Below are positions 20,788-29,415 of a stretch of DNA of 64,000 nucleotides, piece after piece. Source of the stretch: Cellulomonas fimi ATCC 484. GTDB taxonomy: Bacteria; Actinomycetota; Actinomycetes; Actinomycetales; Cellulomonadaceae. The notes under the pieces were generated by a model. It searched no databases and had not been told where the DNA came from. It worked only from the letters and a program-made list of their open reading frames with translations. The position numbers were made by a program, and so were the translations under genes. Each line of letters starts with the position of its first letter. The stretch's first letter is position 1. The stretch spans positions 4,154,001 to 4,218,000 of the forward strand of contig NC_015514.1 in NCBI RefSeq assembly GCF_000212695.1, in the 5' to 3' direction.

Positions 20788-21887
20788 CGGACCTGCCGAT
20801 GCCGACCGTGCGGGCCTCGTCGTCGGACGACGGCAGCCCTGTCGTGCCGCGCGCCGACGGTCCACGGCCGCAGGACGCCGCCCGCCCCGACGCTCCGCTC
20901 GTCGACCGGTTCGGGCGCCCGCACCACGACCTGCGCATCTCGCTCACCGACCGCTGCTCGCTGCGGTGCACGTACTGCATGCCCGCCGAGGGCGTGCCGT
21001 GGCTCGCGCGGCAGACGATGCTCACGACCGAGGAGATCGTGCGCGTCGCCCGCGTCGGCGTCGAGCTCGGGATCACCGAGATCCGGCTCACGGGCGGCGA
21101 GCCGCTGCTACGCGTCGACGTCGTCGACGTCGTCCGGCGGCTGACCGCGCTCACCGGCCCGCACGGCAGCCCCGAGGTGTCGCTCACGACCAACGCGCTG
21201 CGCCTGCCCGCGCTCGCCGCTCCCCTGCGCGACGCCGGGCTGTCCCGCGTGAACATCAGCCTCGACACGCTCGACCGCGGGAAGTTCATCGAGCTCACCC
21301 GGCGCGACAAGCTCGTCGAGACGCTCGCCGGCATCGCCGCCGCGGACGCCGCCGGGCTGCACCCCGTCAAGATCAACGCCGTCGCGATGCGTGGGGTGAA
21401 CGACGACGAGGTCGTCGCGCTCACCCGGTTCGCGGTCGAGCGCGGGTACCAGATGCGGTTCATCGAGCAGATGCCGCTCGACGGCGGCCACACCTGGGAC
21501 CGCACGCAGATGGTCACGCAGGCGGAGATCCTCGACCGGCTGACCTCGGCGTTCACGCTCACCGAGGTTCCCGGGCGCGGCAACGCCCCCGCCGAGCTCT
21601 GGCACGTCGACGGCGGGCCGCAGACCGTCGGCGTCATCGCGTCCGTCACCGCGCCGTTCTGCTCCGCGTGCGACCGGCTGCGCCTGACCGCCGACGGGCA
21701 GCTGCGCGCGTGCCTGTTCGCGCAGGACGAGGTCGACGTGCGGGCGGTCGTGCGCGACGAGGCGCTGGGCGACGAGGCCGTGGCCGACGCGTACCGGCGG
21801 TGCCTCGCGGGCAAGAAGGCCGGGCACGGCATCGGCGAGCCGACGTTCCGGCAGCCCGACCGGCCCATGAGCGCGATCGGCGGCTGA
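20784..21887 (+). CDS. moaA: GTP 3',8-cyclase (radical SAM)
   Basis: MoaA starts molybdopterin synthesis by rearranging GTP. From ATG 20784 it has 367 residues. The radical SAM motif RCSLRCTYC, the glycine-rich LTGGEPLLR, and the C-terminal second cluster CSACDRLRLTADGQLRACLF (three Cys) are all present, and the protein ends in the GG dipeptide required for GTP C-terminal activation. The start overlaps the moaE stop (ATGA). The first 40 residues are a variable polar extension. MoaC, its partner, is on the opposite strand at 25792. Confidence 0.96.
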   Translation: MTDLPMPTVRASSSDDGSPVVPRADGPRPQDAARPDAPLVDRFGRPHHDLRISLTDRCSLRCTYCMPAEGVPWLARQTMLTTEEIVRVARVGVELGITEIRLTGGEPLLRVDVVDVVRRLTALTGPHGSPEVSLTTNALRLPALAAPLRDAGLSRVNISLDTLDRGKFIELTRRDKLVETLAGIAAADAAGLHPVKINAVAMRGVNDDEVVALTRFAVERGYQMRFIEQMPLDGGHTWDRTQMVTQAEILDRLTSAFTLTEVPGRGNAPAELWHVDGGPQTVGVIASVTAPFCSACDRLRLTADGQLRACLFAQDEVDVRAVVRDEALGDEAVADAYRRCLAGKKAGHGIGEPTFRQPDRPMSAIGG

Positions 21888-21993
21888 CGCGGGCTGGCCT
21901 CTGGCAGCTGTGTCTGGCCGTGCCGTGGATCGTCCCCCGAACGCGTCACCGAGAGGCGGGCGCCACGGCGTGACGCCACCCGTGACGGTTGCG

Positions 21994-22620
21994 TCAGGAG
22001 GGCGGTCGGGTCCACTCGTCCGCGAGGAGTGCGTACACGTACGTGTCGTGCCAGACCCGGTGCCCGTCGGCGTCGGCCGTGAACGACGCGGCCCGGAGGT
22101 GGTGGCCCTCGCGGCGCATGCCGAGGCGCTCCAGCAGCGCCCACGACCGCTCGTTGCGCGGGTCGCAGCGCGCGACCACGCGCCACGCCCGCCGCACCGT
22201 GAACACGTGGTCGAGCAGGGCGGTGCACGCCTCGGTCGCGTAGCCGTGGCCCCAGTGGGCCGGGTGGAACACGTACCCGAGCTGCCACGTGTGCCACTCG
22301 GCCGGTCCTTCGCCGGCCAGGTAGAGGTTCCCGACCAGGGTGCCCGTGGAGCGGAGCGACACCGCGACGAAGGCCGGGTCGTGCGCCCTGCGCTCGGCCT
22401 CGCGCGCGGCGGCGTCCGGGTCGAGCACGCCGTACGGCTCGTACCGCACGGCGTCGGGGTGGGAGAGGTACGCGTGCAGCGCCGTCGCGTCGCCCGCCCG
22501 GAACGGCCGGAGGTGGAGCCGGGGCGTCGTGACGTCGATGCCGGGTTCGGCGGTCGGCGCCGCCCGGTCCTCCGGTGCGTCGCTCGCACAGGGTCCGTCG
22601 CCACCATCCGGGTCGCTCAT
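21994..22620 (-). CDS. GNAT-family N-acetyltransferase, RimJ/RimL-like
   Basis: From ATG 22620 the protein has 208 residues. After a polar N-terminus comes TPRLHLRPFRAGDATAL, then LVGNLYLAG, QLGYVFHPAHWGHGYATEA (the acetyl-CoA-binding motif A) and NERSWALLERLGMRREGHH. These are typical of RimJ/RimL-type acetyltransferases acting on protein N-termini or small amines; the substrate is unknown. It lies just downstream of the haem-sensor kinase on the same strand. A DosR-like box with one mismatch is centred about 43 bases before its start, so it may belong to that response. Confidence 0.88.
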   Translation of the reverse strand: MSDPDGGDGPCASDAPEDRAAPTAEPGIDVTTPRLHLRPFRAGDATALHAYLSHPDAVRYEPYGVLDPDAAAREAERRAHDPAFVAVSLRSTGTLVGNLYLAGEGPAEWHTWQLGYVFHPAHWGHGYATEACTALLDHVFTVRRAWRVVARCDPRNERSWALLERLGMRREGHHLRAASFTADADGHRVWHDTYVYALLADEWTRPPS

Positions 22621-22655
22621 CCGCCCAGGCTCGCGGTCGCACGTCAGGCCGGGAC

Positions 22656-22669
22656 GTGACCTAGGTCCC
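22656..22669. promoter_or_regulatory. DosR/DevR-like box C (one mismatch)
   Basis: GTGACCTAGGTCCC differs at one position from GGGNCNWAGGNCCC and is nearly palindromic. It lies between the kinase stop codon and the acetyltransferase start, 36 bases before the latter. Confidence 0.5.
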
Positions 22670-22718
22670 CGGCGCGTGAGGCCGCCGGGCACGCGTCGTC
22701 CCAGGTCAGGCGTGAGGT

Positions 22719-24383
22719 TCAGTCGAGCGGTGCCTGCCAGCGCAGCAGCGCCCCTCGTCCGGACGGGGGCTGCAGCAACGAGAAGGACCCGCCGACCTCG
22801 CGCGCGCGTTCCGCGAGGTTCCGGGTGCCCGAGGAGCGGGTCGGCGCCGCCGGGACGCCGACGCCGTCGTCCTCGACCTCCACGACGATCGACCCGTCAC
22901 CGCCGGAGGCGACCGCCAGCCGGACCGACACCTGCCGCGAACGGGCGTGCCGCGCGACGTTGGACAGGCCCTCGCGCACCACCGCGACCACGTTGTTCGC
23001 CCGGCCGGGGGCGACCAGGGAGTCGATTGCGTCCGTGGGGCCGGCCGCGGTGACGTCCACGTCGACGCCGTCGACCGTGACGCTCAACGCGGGCGCGAAC
23101 CCGAGCGACGCGCGCGCGAGCTCGACCTCCGCGACGACTCGCTGCACCAGGGGGATCGTCGCGCCCGGGTCGTCCAGGGTGCGCACGATGACGCGGATCT
23201 GCCGGATGCCGGCGTCCACGTGCTCCACGACCTGCCCGAGCGCCTGCGACACGTGCTCGGGGACGGGCACGGACGGGTCGGACCGCAACGACTCGACCTG
23301 CATGCCGGCGGCGAACAGCTGCTGGATCGCGAGGTCGTGCAGGTCGCGGGCGATGCGGGTGCGCTCGCCCCGCAGCGCCTCGTGCCCCCGCAGCCGCTGG
23401 GCCTCGCCCAGGACGAACGCGAGCGCCGCCTGCCGGGCGAACGACTGCGCGAACGTCAGGTCCTGCTCGGTGAACGGCTCCCCGCCCGCCGCGCGGAGCA
23501 GCACGAGGACCCCCAGACCGTCGCCGTGCGCGTGCAGCGGCGCCAGGAGCGCGGGCCCGAAGCCTGCGAACGCGGGGTGCGCGTCCGTCGACGCGTTCAC
23601 GATGAGGACGCCCCCGTCGGCGCTGGTGAACGCCTGTCGCACCCGCGGGTCGTCGGTCGCGTCCAGGCCGAGGAGCTGGCGGCCGCCGTCGGTGACGATC
23701 TCGACGATCAGGTCGTCGCCCTCCGGGCCCGGCAGCACGAGAGCGGCGACGTCCGCCTCACCGCTGTCGGCGGCGGCCTGGGCGATCATCTCCAGGGCGT
23801 CCTCGGCGTCCGCACCCTCGAGGAGCATCGTCGTGATCTGCTGCGACGCGGACAGCCAGCGTTGGCGGCGCACCTGTGCGGCGTACAGCTGCGCGTTGTC
23901 GACCGCCACGGCCACGGCTGCCGCGAGAGCCTGCACCACCTCGACGTCGGCGTCGTCGAACCCGCCCTGCTTCTCCGACAGGTACAGCGTCCCGTACCGC
24001 TCGCCGTGCACGCGGACGGCCGAGCCGAGGAACGAGCCCATCGGCGGGTGTCCCGCAGGCAGGCCGCGGAACGCGGGGTGCTGCGTCAGGTCCTCCAGCC
24101 GCAGGACCCCGTGGTCGGGGATCTGCCCCAGCACACCCCACGCGTGCGGCGGGTGCCCGAGCGCTGCGGCGGTGGCCTCGTCGACGCCGCTTTGGACGAA
24201 CGTCAACGACGTGCCGTCGGGGTCGACGATGTTGATCGCGCCGTACCGGGCTCCCGTCAGCGTCGTGCTGGCGGCGACGAACCGTTCCAGCAGGCTGGGG
24301 AGGTCCAGGTCGCCGGCCATGTCCAGGATCGCGGACAGCAGCTGTGACGTCCCGCCGGCTGCATCTGTCGTTGGTGCGTTCAC
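22719..24383 (-). CDS. DosS/DosT-like two-GAF haem-sensor histidine kinase
   Basis: From GTG 24383 the protein has 554 residues, with AAGGAGG 10 bases upstream. GAF-A (about 25-165) carries GHPPMGSFLG and GTLYLSEK. His112 and Tyr134 are 22 residues apart, the same spacing as haem-ligand His149 and distal Tyr171 of M. tuberculosis DosS. GAF-B spans about 185-325. The HisKA_3 motif RTRIARDLHD has phospho-acceptor His349, followed by an N box near 469-480 (EGLSNVARHA) and a G box (DDGVGV). The protein should sense O2, NO, CO or redox state and phosphorylate a NarL-type regulator, which is not encoded here in full-length form. A DosR-like box lies upstream. Confidence 0.9.
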   Translation of the reverse strand: MNAPTTDAAGGTSQLLSAILDMAGDLDLPSLLERFVAASTTLTGARYGAINIVDPDGTSLTFVQSGVDEATAAALGHPPHAWGVLGQIPDHGVLRLEDLTQHPAFRGLPAGHPPMGSFLGSAVRVHGERYGTLYLSEKQGGFDDADVEVVQALAAAVAVAVDNAQLYAAQVRRQRWLSASQQITTMLLEGADAEDALEMIAQAAADSGEADVAALVLPGPEGDDLIVEIVTDGGRQLLGLDATDDPRVRQAFTSADGGVLIVNASTDAHPAFAGFGPALLAPLHAHGDGLGVLVLLRAAGGEPFTEQDLTFAQSFARQAALAFVLGEAQRLRGHEALRGERTRIARDLHDLAIQQLFAAGMQVESLRSDPSVPVPEHVSQALGQVVEHVDAGIRQIRVIVRTLDDPGATIPLVQRVVAEVELARASLGFAPALSVTVDGVDVDVTAAGPTDAIDSLVAPGRANNVVAVVREGLSNVARHARSRQVSVRLAVASGGDGSIVVEVEDDGVGVPAAPTRSSGTRNLAERAREVGGSFSLLQPPSGRGALLRWQAPLD

Positions 24384-24423
24384 GCCCCACGTACCTCCTT
24401 GCGCACCGCCCCACCCTAGACAA

Positions 24424-24437
24424 GGGCCGAAGGTCCC
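24424..24437. promoter_or_regulatory. DosR/DevR-like box D upstream of the sensor kinase
   Basis: GGGCCGAAGGTCCC fits the DosR-type consensus exactly. It is 41 bases upstream of the GTG start of the kinase gene, a suitable place for activation, and suggests feedback control of the kinase. Confidence 0.65.
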
Positions 24438-24582
24438 ATGCCTACCGCCCGTGGGGCGGTTCGGCGCGGCGAGGTGACGGCGTGTCGCAGCGGGCGGCTC
24501 GCGTGGTCGCACGAGAGGGGCCGACCTCTCGGCCGGGACGTCGACGCCGTGGACCGTCGTCCGCGTCCGGGCGCCGGGGCGG

Positions 24583-24846
24583 TCAGCCGCCCGCGAAGGG
24601 CGGCAGGACGTCGAGGGTCGCGCCGGGCCGGACCTGGTCGGAGTCCTCGACGCGCACGCCGTCGGCCAGGAGCGCGCAGCGGGGCAGGACGCCGGCGAGG
24701 TCGGGGTGGCGACGCACGAGCTCGGAGACGACACCGGCGGCCGGCCCGGCCGGCACGGCCTCGGTGTCGAGACCGGCCGCCTCGGCCGCGGCGGCGAAGT
24801 AGCGGACGGTCAGCGTCTCCACCGCCGGGGTCGTCGACGCGGTCAC
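24583..24846 (-). CDS. moaD: molybdopterin synthase sulfur carrier subunit (MoaD/ThiS family)
   Basis: The 87-residue ubiquitin-like protein has VETLTVRYFAAAAEAAG, ALLADGVRV, LDVLPPFAGG and the C-terminal Gly-Gly that is adenylated and thiocarboxylated. LPPFAGG in place of LPPVAGG is a normal variant. It works with MoaE (encoded at 20365 on the other strand). GTG 24846 overlaps the preceding stop by four bases (GTGA), coupling it to the DUF6457 gene. It is the last cofactor gene of the minus-strand run. Confidence 0.92.
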   Translation of the reverse strand: MTASTTPAVETLTVRYFAAAAEAAGLDTEAVPAGPAAGVVSELVRRHPDLAGVLPRCALLADGVRVEDSDQVRPGATLDVLPPFAGG

Positions 24847-25118
24847 GGCAGGACGTTCTCGTCGGACGCCCACGCGAGCGCCGCCCGCTCGACCGTCGCG
24901 AGCACGTCGTCGCCCGCGCGGCCCGACGCGACGGCGAGGCCCGCGACCAGCATCGTCACCGGCACGGCCGGCCGTGCGACCGAGTGCGCGACGTCCGCGG
25001 CGACGCCCAGGACGCGGTCGATGTCGACGAGCGCGGGGTCGACACCCAGCTCGCGCGCGATGTGGTCCACCCAGGCGGGCAGGTCGGCGCCGGGCGCCTT
25101 GCGGGGGTCGGTGCTCAC
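24843..25118 (-). CDS. DUF6457-type small protein in the molybdenum cofactor operon
   Basis: The 91-residue protein opens with a variable tail, then LPAWVDHIARELGVDPALVD and a helical region (LGVAADVAHSVARPAVPVTM) that ends with ALAWASDENVL. This matches the small DUF6457 family, often found in actinobacterial molybdenum cofactor clusters; the biochemical role is not known. GTG 25118 overlaps the mobA stop (GTGA) and has CGGAGGA upstream. Its own stop overlaps moaD. The tight coupling suggests an accessory part in MobA or MoaD function. Confidence 0.8.
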   Translation of the reverse strand: MSTDPRKAPGADLPAWVDHIARELGVDPALVDIDRVLGVAADVAHSVARPAVPVTMLVAGLAVASGRAGDDVLATVERAALAWASDENVLP

Positions 25119-25795
25119 GGTGTCCTCCGGTCGTGGTCGCTGGGTCCGATGCTGCCACCCGCAGCCAGCCGCGTGTCGAGCCGGCGGACGTCGTCCCACG
25201 TGTCCGCGTCGGCACCGGCGTCGTCCACGTCGGGGACGTCGACGAGGTCCAGGCCGCCGACGACCCGGCGGACGGCGACGTCGCGCGGGCCGTCCGGGAG
25301 GGCCGCGAGCGCCGCGTCCAGCGCGGTGCGCCGGTAGGCGGCCACGAGGTGCTGCGGTGCCCCGTCCGGGCCGACGAGCCGCGCGCCGTCCGCCGCCGGT
25401 GCTGCCAGCGCCGCCGCGACGAGCGCGGGCACCACGCGCACCGCCCCGGGGACGTCGCACGCGAGCACCACGACGAGGCGGTCGGGAGCCGTCCGCGGAC
25501 CGGGGTCGGGCAGAGCCGCGAGGCCCGCGGCCAGGCCGGCGACGGGACCGCCGAACGGTGGTGACTCCTGGACGGTCGCGACACCCGGCCGGGCGACCGA
25601 CGGCGGACCGACGAGGACGACGGACCGCGCCCCGGAGACGGCCGCGAGCGCGTGGTCCACGAGCGCGCGCCCGGCGACGACCACCGACCCCTTGTCGGCA
25701 CCGCCGAGCCGCTGCGCGCGACCGCCCGCGAGCACGACCGCGTCGAACTCGTCGGTACCAGGCTCGGGCGCGGCCGGCGAGGCCGGACCGGTCAC
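25115..25795 (-). CDS. mobA: molybdenum cofactor guanylyltransferase-like protein
   Basis: The 226-residue nucleotidyltransferase has the NTP-binding N-terminus VVLAGGRAQRLGGADKG, then ESPPFGGPVAGLAAGL and LACDVPGA with the metal-binding Asp. MobA attaches GMP to molybdenum cofactor to form the MGD dinucleotide used by nitrate reductases and formate dehydrogenases; a CMP variant is possible. GTG 25795 overlaps the moaC stop and its own stop overlaps the DUF6457 start (GTGA twice). The C-terminal third is variable. Confidence 0.88.
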   Translation of the reverse strand: MTGPASPAAPEPGTDEFDAVVLAGGRAQRLGGADKGSVVVAGRALVDHALAAVSGARSVVLVGPPSVARPGVATVQESPPFGGPVAGLAAGLAALPDPGPRTAPDRLVVVLACDVPGAVRVVPALVAAALAAPAADGARLVGPDGAPQHLVAAYRRTALDAALAALPDGPRDVAVRRVVGGLDLVDVPDVDDAGADADTWDDVRRLDTRLAAGGSIGPSDHDRRTP

Positions 25796-26268
25796 GGCTC
25801 GCGCCGCCAGTCGCCGGACTTGCCTCCGGTCTTGGCCTCGAGGCGGACGTCCGCGATCGACACGGACTTGTCGAGGCCCTTGACCATGTCGACGACCGCG
25901 AGCGCGGTGACGGACACCGCGGTGAGCGCCTCCATCTCCACGCCCGTGCGGTCGGCCGTGCGGACCGTCGCGGTGATCGCGACACCGTCGTCCTCGACGG
26001 ACAGGTCCACGACGACGCCGTGCACGCCGATGACGTGCGCGAGCGGCAGCAGCTCGGCGGTGCGCTTCGCGGCCGCGATGCCGGCGACCCGCGCGACGGC
26101 GAGCACGTCGCCCTTCGGCACGGTCCCGTCGCGCAGCGCGGCGACGACGTCCGGGCCGCACACGACCCGGCCGGTCGCGGTCGCGGCGCGGACGGTCGGC
26201 TGCTTGTGGGTGACGTCGACCATGCGCGCGTGGCCGGCGGCGTCGAGGTGGGTGAAGGGCTGCGTCAT
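25792..26268 (-). CDS. moaC: cyclic pyranopterin monophosphate synthase
   Basis: This 158-residue MoaC acts after MoaA to form cPMP. It shows MVDVTHKQPTVRAATATG, PKGDVLAVARVAGIAAAKRT, LLPLAHVIGVHG, VRTADRTGVEMEALTAVSV and MVKGLDKSVSI, with the conserved Lys and His residues in place. The ATG overlaps the moeA stop (ATGA at 26265-26268) and its stop overlaps mobA. It lies in the six-gene minus-strand cofactor operon, on the opposite strand to moaA. Confidence 0.96.
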   Translation of the reverse strand: MTQPFTHLDAAGHARMVDVTHKQPTVRAATATGRVVCGPDVVAALRDGTVPKGDVLAVARVAGIAAAKRTAELLPLAHVIGVHGVVVDLSVEDDGVAITATVRTADRTGVEMEALTAVSVTALAVVDMVKGLDKSVSIADVRLEAKTGGKSGDWRREP

Positions 26269-27575
26269 GGGGTGATCCTCAGGACGGTGACGAGGTCGCC
26301 GGGCGCGACCTGCTCGATCTCGGCGGGGACGACGGCGAGGCCCTCGGCGACCGCCAGGCGCGCGACGAGGTGCGACCCGGAGCCCCCCGCGGTCGCGCGG
26401 ACGACGCGCGGGTGGCGCGGGGCGGAGGTCGCGTGCTCGTCGGTGCGCTGCCCGTGGGCGGGCGGGACGGTGTCGACGTGGCGGCCGTCGGACTCGGGCG
26501 CGACGAAGCGGACCGGCATCACCTGCGCGCGAGCGGGCGGCGTGCGCCAGCCGTCGACGACGACGGCCGTCGTCGTCGGGCGCTCGACCTCCACGAGACC
26601 CCGCATCCGCAGCAGCGCGGGCCGCACGAACAGCTCGAACGACACGAACGAGCTCACCGGGTTGCCGGGCAGCGTGAACACGGGCGTCCCGCCGGGCAGC
26701 CGGCCGAGCCCCTGCGGCTTGCCGGGCTGGACGGCGACGGGGACGAACGCGACGTCGGGCTCGTGGAGCAGCGCTGCCTTGACCACGTCGAACGCACCGA
26801 CGCTCACGCCGCCGGACGTGACGATCGCGTCGACCGTGCCGTCGAGGCCGTGCAGCAGGTCGCGCAGCGCGACCGGGTCGTCGCCGACGGGCCCGAGCCG
26901 CAGCGCCTCACCGCCCGCGTCGCGCACGGCCGCGGCGAGCAGCCACGAGTTCGAGTCGGGGATCTGCCCGTGCGCGAGCGGCTTCCCCGGGGCGACGAGC
27001 TCGTCGCCCGTGCTCACGACCGCGACGCGAGGCCGCCGGTGCACGGCGACCTCCGCGACGCCGACCGACGCGACCGCGGCCACGTGCGCGGGGCCCAGCA
27101 GCGTGCCCGCGGCGACGACGAGGTCGCCCGGCACGGCGTCCTCGCCTGCACGCCGGACGTGCTGCCCGACGACCTTCGGCGCGCCGACCCGGACGGTGAC
27201 CGTGCCGGCGTCGGTGTCCTCGACAGGCACGATCGCGTCGGCGCCGGCCGGCACGGGTGCGCCCGTCATGATCCGCGCCGCCGTGCCGGGTCCGACCGTC
27301 GGCCGGTGCGACGACCCCGCGGGCAGGTCGGCGACCACCCGCAGCGTCACCGGGGTGGACGGCGACGCGTCCCGCACGTCCTCGGCACGCACCGCGTAGC
27401 CGTCCATCGCGGAGTTGTCCCACCGGGGCAGTGGCGCGTCGGTCGTGACGTCCTGCGCGAGCACGAGGCCGAGCGCGTCGGCCAGAGCGACGACGACGGC
27501 GGGCAGCGGTGCGGCCAGCTGCAGCGCTGCCGCGCGGTGCTCCTCGAGGCTGCGCAGCGCGGGGGTCGTCGGCAC
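26265..27575 (-). CDS. moeA: molybdopterin molybdenumtransferase
   Basis: The 436-residue MoeA inserts molybdate into adenylated molybdopterin. Motifs: PLPRWDNSAMDGYAVRAEDV, IMTGAPVPAGADAIVPVEDT, VAVVSTGDELV, ILPDSN-like GQIPDSNSWL, TSGGVSVGAFD and FTLPGNPVSSFVSFELFVRP. The C-terminal domain IV follows with a short variable insertion (about 375-395). The start at 27575 is GTG. The stop is fused to the moaC start by a four-base overlap. Confidence 0.95.
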   Translation of the reverse strand: MPTTPALRSLEEHRAAALQLAAPLPAVVVALADALGLVLAQDVTTDAPLPRWDNSAMDGYAVRAEDVRDASPSTPVTLRVVADLPAGSSHRPTVGPGTAARIMTGAPVPAGADAIVPVEDTDAGTVTVRVGAPKVVGQHVRRAGEDAVPGDLVVAAGTLLGPAHVAAVASVGVAEVAVHRRPRVAVVSTGDELVAPGKPLAHGQIPDSNSWLLAAAVRDAGGEALRLGPVGDDPVALRDLLHGLDGTVDAIVTSGGVSVGAFDVVKAALLHEPDVAFVPVAVQPGKPQGLGRLPGGTPVFTLPGNPVSSFVSFELFVRPALLRMRGLVEVERPTTTAVVVDGWRTPPARAQVMPVRFVAPESDGRHVDTVPPAHGQRTDEHATSAPRHPRVVRATAGGSGSHLVARLAVAEGLAVVPAEIEQVAPGDLVTVLRITP

Positions 27576-27636
27576 CCCCCGATCCTGCCACCCGACCCCG
27601 GCGCCCCGGCGTGCGGGACCACCGGGAGAAACGCCT

Positions 27637-28860
27637 TCAGGCGCGCGCGGCGAGCCAGGCGAGCACGCCGCCCTCGACGTTCGCGGCGTCGACCCCGGCG
27701 GCGCGCAACGTGCGGGCGGCGAGGGCCGAGCGTGCGCCGACCTGGCAGATGACGAGGACCGGGCGGTCGCGCGGCAGGTCGGGGACGGCCGAGCCGTCGA
27801 GGACGCGCGCCAGCGGGACGTGGGTGGCGCCCGGGACGGACACGACGGCGAGCTCCGCGGCCTCGCGGACGTCGACGAGCACCGTCGTCGGGTCGGCGTC
27901 GAGGCGCGCGACGAGCTCGGTGGCCGTCACGGTCGGCACGACGTCGTCGAGGGGGCGCGACGGGCTCGTCGCCGACGAGGCGCCGGCGCGCGCGGCGGTG
28001 GGCGCGGCGGGCGCGGCGGGCGCGGCGGCGGACCGCGGCGAGACCGGGGCGGCCGACCGCTCGGCGACGCCGTCGTCGGCGCCGGGGCGGGCGGTGCCGA
28101 CGAGCGGCACCTCGGACCACCGGCCGCGCAACGCGTCGACGACGAGCACGCGGCCCAGCAGCGGCTCCCCCAGCCCGGTGACGAGCTTGACCGCCTCGGT
28201 CGCCATGACGGACCCGACCTGCCCGCACAGCGCCCCGAGCACGCCGGCCTCCGCGCACGACGGCACGGTGTCGGGCGGTGGCGGTGCCGGGAACAGGTCG
28301 CGGAGCTGGACGGCCGGGACCCCGGCGGGTGGACGGCCCCAGAACACGGTCGTCTGCGCGTCGAACCGCAGCACCGAGCCCCAGACCTCGGGCAGCCCGA
28401 GCCGTACGCACGCGTCGTTGACGAGGTACCGGGTCGGGAAGTTGTCGGTGCCGTCCACGACGACGTCGTACCGGCGCAGGACGTCGTCGACATTCCCCTC
28501 GTCCAGCCGCAGGGCGTGCACGACGACCCGCACGTCCGGGTCGAGCTCCGCGATCGCGTCGCGCGCGCTGTCGACCTTGAGCCGTCCCACGTCGGCCGTG
28601 CCGTGGATGACCTGCCGCTGCAGGTTGGTGACGTCGACGACGTCGTCGTCCACCACGCCGATCGTGCCGACACCCGCCGCGGCCAGGTACTGCAGCACGG
28701 GCGCCCCGAGGCCCCCGGCGCCGACGACGAGGACGCGCGCGTTGCGCAGCCTGCGCTGCCCGTCGACGCCGAGCCCCGGCAGCAGCAGGTGCCGCGACCC
28801 ACGCGTCACCTGCGCGGGAGTCAGCGGTGGCCCGGGGTCGACGAGCGGGGGCAGCGGCAC
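27637..28860 (-). CDS. moeZ: MoeZ/MoeB-type adenylyltransferase-sulfurtransferase
   Basis: The protein joins an E1-like ThiF/MoeB domain (LVVGAGGLGAPVLQYLAAAG, GVVDDDVVDVTNLQRQ, VDGTDNFPTRYLVND) to a C-terminal rhodanese domain (VLVDVREAAEL, VLVICQVGARSALAA) with the active-site Cys. An Ala/Pro-rich linker joins them at about 270-305. Unlike many family members it has no CXXC zinc-binding pairs in the ThiF domain that I can see. It activates MoaD-type carriers and supplies sulfur. I set the start at GTG 28860 (407 aa) because TAGGTT (28868-28873) lies seven bases upstream; a TTG at 28869 would overlap that -10 element. Confidence 0.91.
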   Translation of the reverse strand: MPLPPLVDPGPPLTPAQVTRGSRHLLLPGLGVDGQRRLRNARVLVVGAGGLGAPVLQYLAAAGVGTIGVVDDDVVDVTNLQRQVIHGTADVGRLKVDSARDAIAELDPDVRVVVHALRLDEGNVDDVLRRYDVVVDGTDNFPTRYLVNDACVRLGLPEVWGSVLRFDAQTTVFWGRPPAGVPAVQLRDLFPAPPPPDTVPSCAEAGVLGALCGQVGSVMATEAVKLVTGLGEPLLGRVLVVDALRGRWSEVPLVGTARPGADDGVAERSAAPVSPRSAAAPAAPAAPTAARAGASSATSPSRPLDDVVPTVTATELVARLDADPTTVLVDVREAAELAVVSVPGATHVPLARVLDGSAVPDLPRDRPVLVICQVGARSALAARTLRAAGVDAANVEGGVLAWLAARA

Positions 28861-28947
28861 GCCGTCCAACCTACGTCGCGCGCGAGCCCGTCAGCACGGG
28901 CGGCCGCCGTCGAAATCGCCCGGACGCCCGTGCGTGAGGAGCGGTCG

Positions 28948-29316
28948 TCAGAAGTCGAAGAGGTCCTCCAGCCAGGACTCCTTCTTCTTGCGCCGGTAGC
29001 GGGGGTCGCCCGCGTGACGCGGGTCGGCGTAGCGCGGGTCGGCGTAGCGCGGGTCGGGGGTGCCGCGGCGGTCGTCGTACCCGCGCCGGTCGTCGAAGCC
29101 CCGACGGTCGTCGTAGCCGCGCCGGTCCTCGGGGCGCGGCTCGGCGGGGCGAGCGGGTCCGGACCCGAGGCCGGGGTCGGGAGCGGCGGCGCGGTCGAGG
29201 ATCTTGTCGAGCTCGCCGCGGTCCAGCCAGATGCCGCGGCACGTCGGGCAGTAGTCGATCTCCACCCCCTGCCGCTCGGACATGACGAGCTCGGCCTGGT
29301 CGACGGGGCAGCGCAT
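28948..29316 (-). CDS. zf-TFIIB zinc-ribbon protein with an Arg/Asp repeat tail
   Basis: From ATG 29316 (GGGAGG six bases upstream) the protein has 122 residues. The N-terminal 45 residues form a zinc ribbon: MRCPVDQAEL and YCPTCRGIWLDRGELDKI, the Pfam zf-TFIIB pattern. The tail consists of repeats DDRRGY/DDRRGF (three to four) and DPRYA/DPRHA (three), then YRRKKKESWLEDLFDF. Such proteins are common in actinobacteria and of unknown function; the charged tail may bind nucleic acid or partner proteins. Confidence 0.85.
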   Translation of the reverse strand: MRCPVDQAELVMSERQGVEIDYCPTCRGIWLDRGELDKILDRAAAPDPGLGSGPARPAEPRPEDRRGYDDRRGFDDRRGYDDRRGTPDPRYADPRYADPRHAGDPRYRRKKKESWLEDLFDF

Positions 29317-29415
29317 GGGTCCTCCCGGGGCGGTGTCCTGCGGTCGTGGGGTCAACGCTCCACGCGACCCGATCGTGCCCGTGGATGCTCCGCCGCGCTC
29401 GTCAACGTCGTGGCC

